Source of the DNA: an uncultured Collinsella sp.
Lineage (GTDB): Bacteria; Actinomycetota; Coriobacteriia; Coriobacteriales; Coriobacteriaceae
DNA: 5,129 bases
Direction of reading: 5' to 3'
NCBI GenBank assembly: GCA_900752275.1
Contig: CAADUS010000243.1
Span: 1-5,129, forward strand
The translations under genes were made by a program, and so were the position numbers. Positions 4,918 through 5,129 of this stretch are shown here, piece after piece. The stretch's first letter is position 1. Each line of letters starts with the position of its first letter. Below the pieces are notes generated by a model that was given only the letters and a program-made list of their open reading frames with translations, did not search any database and was not told the origin of the DNA.

Positions 4918-5081
4918 CCGCCACGAAACCGGCCCATCTACTACGTTTAGCCCCGGCCCCTCGACCATACCCCGTATTTCGCGAAAACCGCAAGCCGTCT
5001 ACCTGCGGTTTTATTTTTGCCCGTGACGCCATGGTCGGGGGATGCCGCCCAAACGTAGTAGATGGGCCGCATCCGTGGCGG
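4918..5081. repeat. Nested inverted-repeat element with CTACTACGTTT arms
   Basis: The main arms are perfect over 18 bp: GGCCCATCTACTACGTTT (4931-4948) and its reverse complement AAACGTAGTAGATGGGCC (5051-5068). Outside them, CCGCCACG (4918-4925) pairs with CGTGGCGG (5074-5081). Inside, CCC-T-CGACCAT (4958-4968) pairs with ATGGTCG-GGGG (5031-5041) with one T-G pair. At the centre is the terminator hairpin AAAACCGCA/TGCGGTTTT. The four tiers share roughly one axis, near 5000, with unpaired bulges between them. It begins about 50 bp after the stop of the 385-aa gene. It could be a dispersed palindromic element, a bidirectional terminator, or paired protein-binding sites. Confidence 0.85.
4984..5018 (+). 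terminator. Intrinsic terminator at the centre of the nested repeat
   Basis: AAAACCGCA (4984-4992) pairs perfectly with TGCGGTTTT (5004-5012) around an 11-base loop, and the T-rich tail TTTTATTTTT follows. It should end the transcript of the 385-aa gene. On the opposite strand the same hairpin is also followed by TTTT, so it may work in both directions. Confidence 0.8.
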
Positions 5082-5090
5082 GAGGTCCCC

Positions 5091-5122
5091 GGGGGCGGCC
5101 GGGCGGGCGTCGGGAAGGAGGG
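5091..5122 (+). other. G-rich run matching a G-quadruplex pattern
   Basis: Five G-tracts of three or more (starting at 5091, 5101, 5105, 5112 and 5120) are separated by loops of 5, 1, 4 and 5 bases, which satisfies the G3+N1-7 rule. The whole segment 5070-5129 is extremely G+C-rich with G on the + strand. No gene can be called here; the window ends inside it. Confidence 0.5.
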
Positions 5123-5129
5123 CGGCGGC

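Noticed and set aside
4687..5026. Two short + strand frames over the end of the 385-aa gene and the repeat
   Set aside because: They overlap the confirmed gene out of frame and then translate the palindrome. No start signal or family resemblance supports them.
4918..5081. CRISPR array or insertion-sequence ends
   Set aside because: There are only two copies of the arm, in inverted orientation with unequal flanks. No repeat-spacer periodicity, transposase frame or target-site duplication is visible.

Overview
The window looks like an accessory stretch of a moderately GC-rich Gram-positive chromosome. Coriobacteriia, and Collinsella in particular, is my best guess. The guess rests on codon use, purine-rich Shine-Dalgarno sites, the style of the DUF3825 and '...FRYWRCPPQV...' proteins, and the 'CTACTACGTTT' repeat arms at the right end. 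No marker gene proves it. All genes read on the + strand.

Left part (1-2267): a cluster of small genes resembling toxin-antitoxin (TA) modules. It opens with the 3' end of an unrecognised gene. Next is an MNT-type nucleotidyltransferase with a perfect GSx10DxD motif, which normally pairs with a HEPN toxin but has no recognisable HEPN gene after it. A short RelB-antitoxin-like C-terminal remnant and an apparently decayed gap follow. Then comes a tight operon: a 229-aa protein with a C-terminal Xre-type helix-turn-helix, a 61-aa acidic protein with a strong ribosome binding site, and a Fic/Doc-family protein whose motif HIFEDGNKRT closely resembles the Doc (death-on-curing) toxin. The 61-aa gene and the Doc-like gene overlap by ATGA, so they are probably translationally coupled. 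The likely reading is regulator, antitoxin, toxin.

Middle (2313-3314): a free-standing DUF3825 protein with strongly GC-biased third positions, then a complete tRNA-Val(CAC) gene with encoded CCA, a plausible promoter and an intrinsic terminator.

Right part (3315-5129): about 390 bp without a gene lie downstream of the tRNA. They hold two sets of short direct repeats in opposite orientation, which could be the scar or arm sites of an integrated element that used the tRNA as its attachment site. Then comes a 385-aa protein whose C-terminal domain resembles a Vsr/DUF559-like PD-(D/E)XK nuclease fold. It has less GC-biased codon use than the DUF3825 gene and is a candidate accessory or defence gene. 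Its 3' flank is a nested inverted-repeat structure of about 160 bp with three tiers of arms and a terminator hairpin at the centre. The window ends in a very G-rich run that fits a G-quadruplex pattern.

The best candidates for something undescribed are the 61-aa/Doc-like pair with its upstream HTH protein, the 385-aa nuclease-like protein, and the nested repeat beside it.
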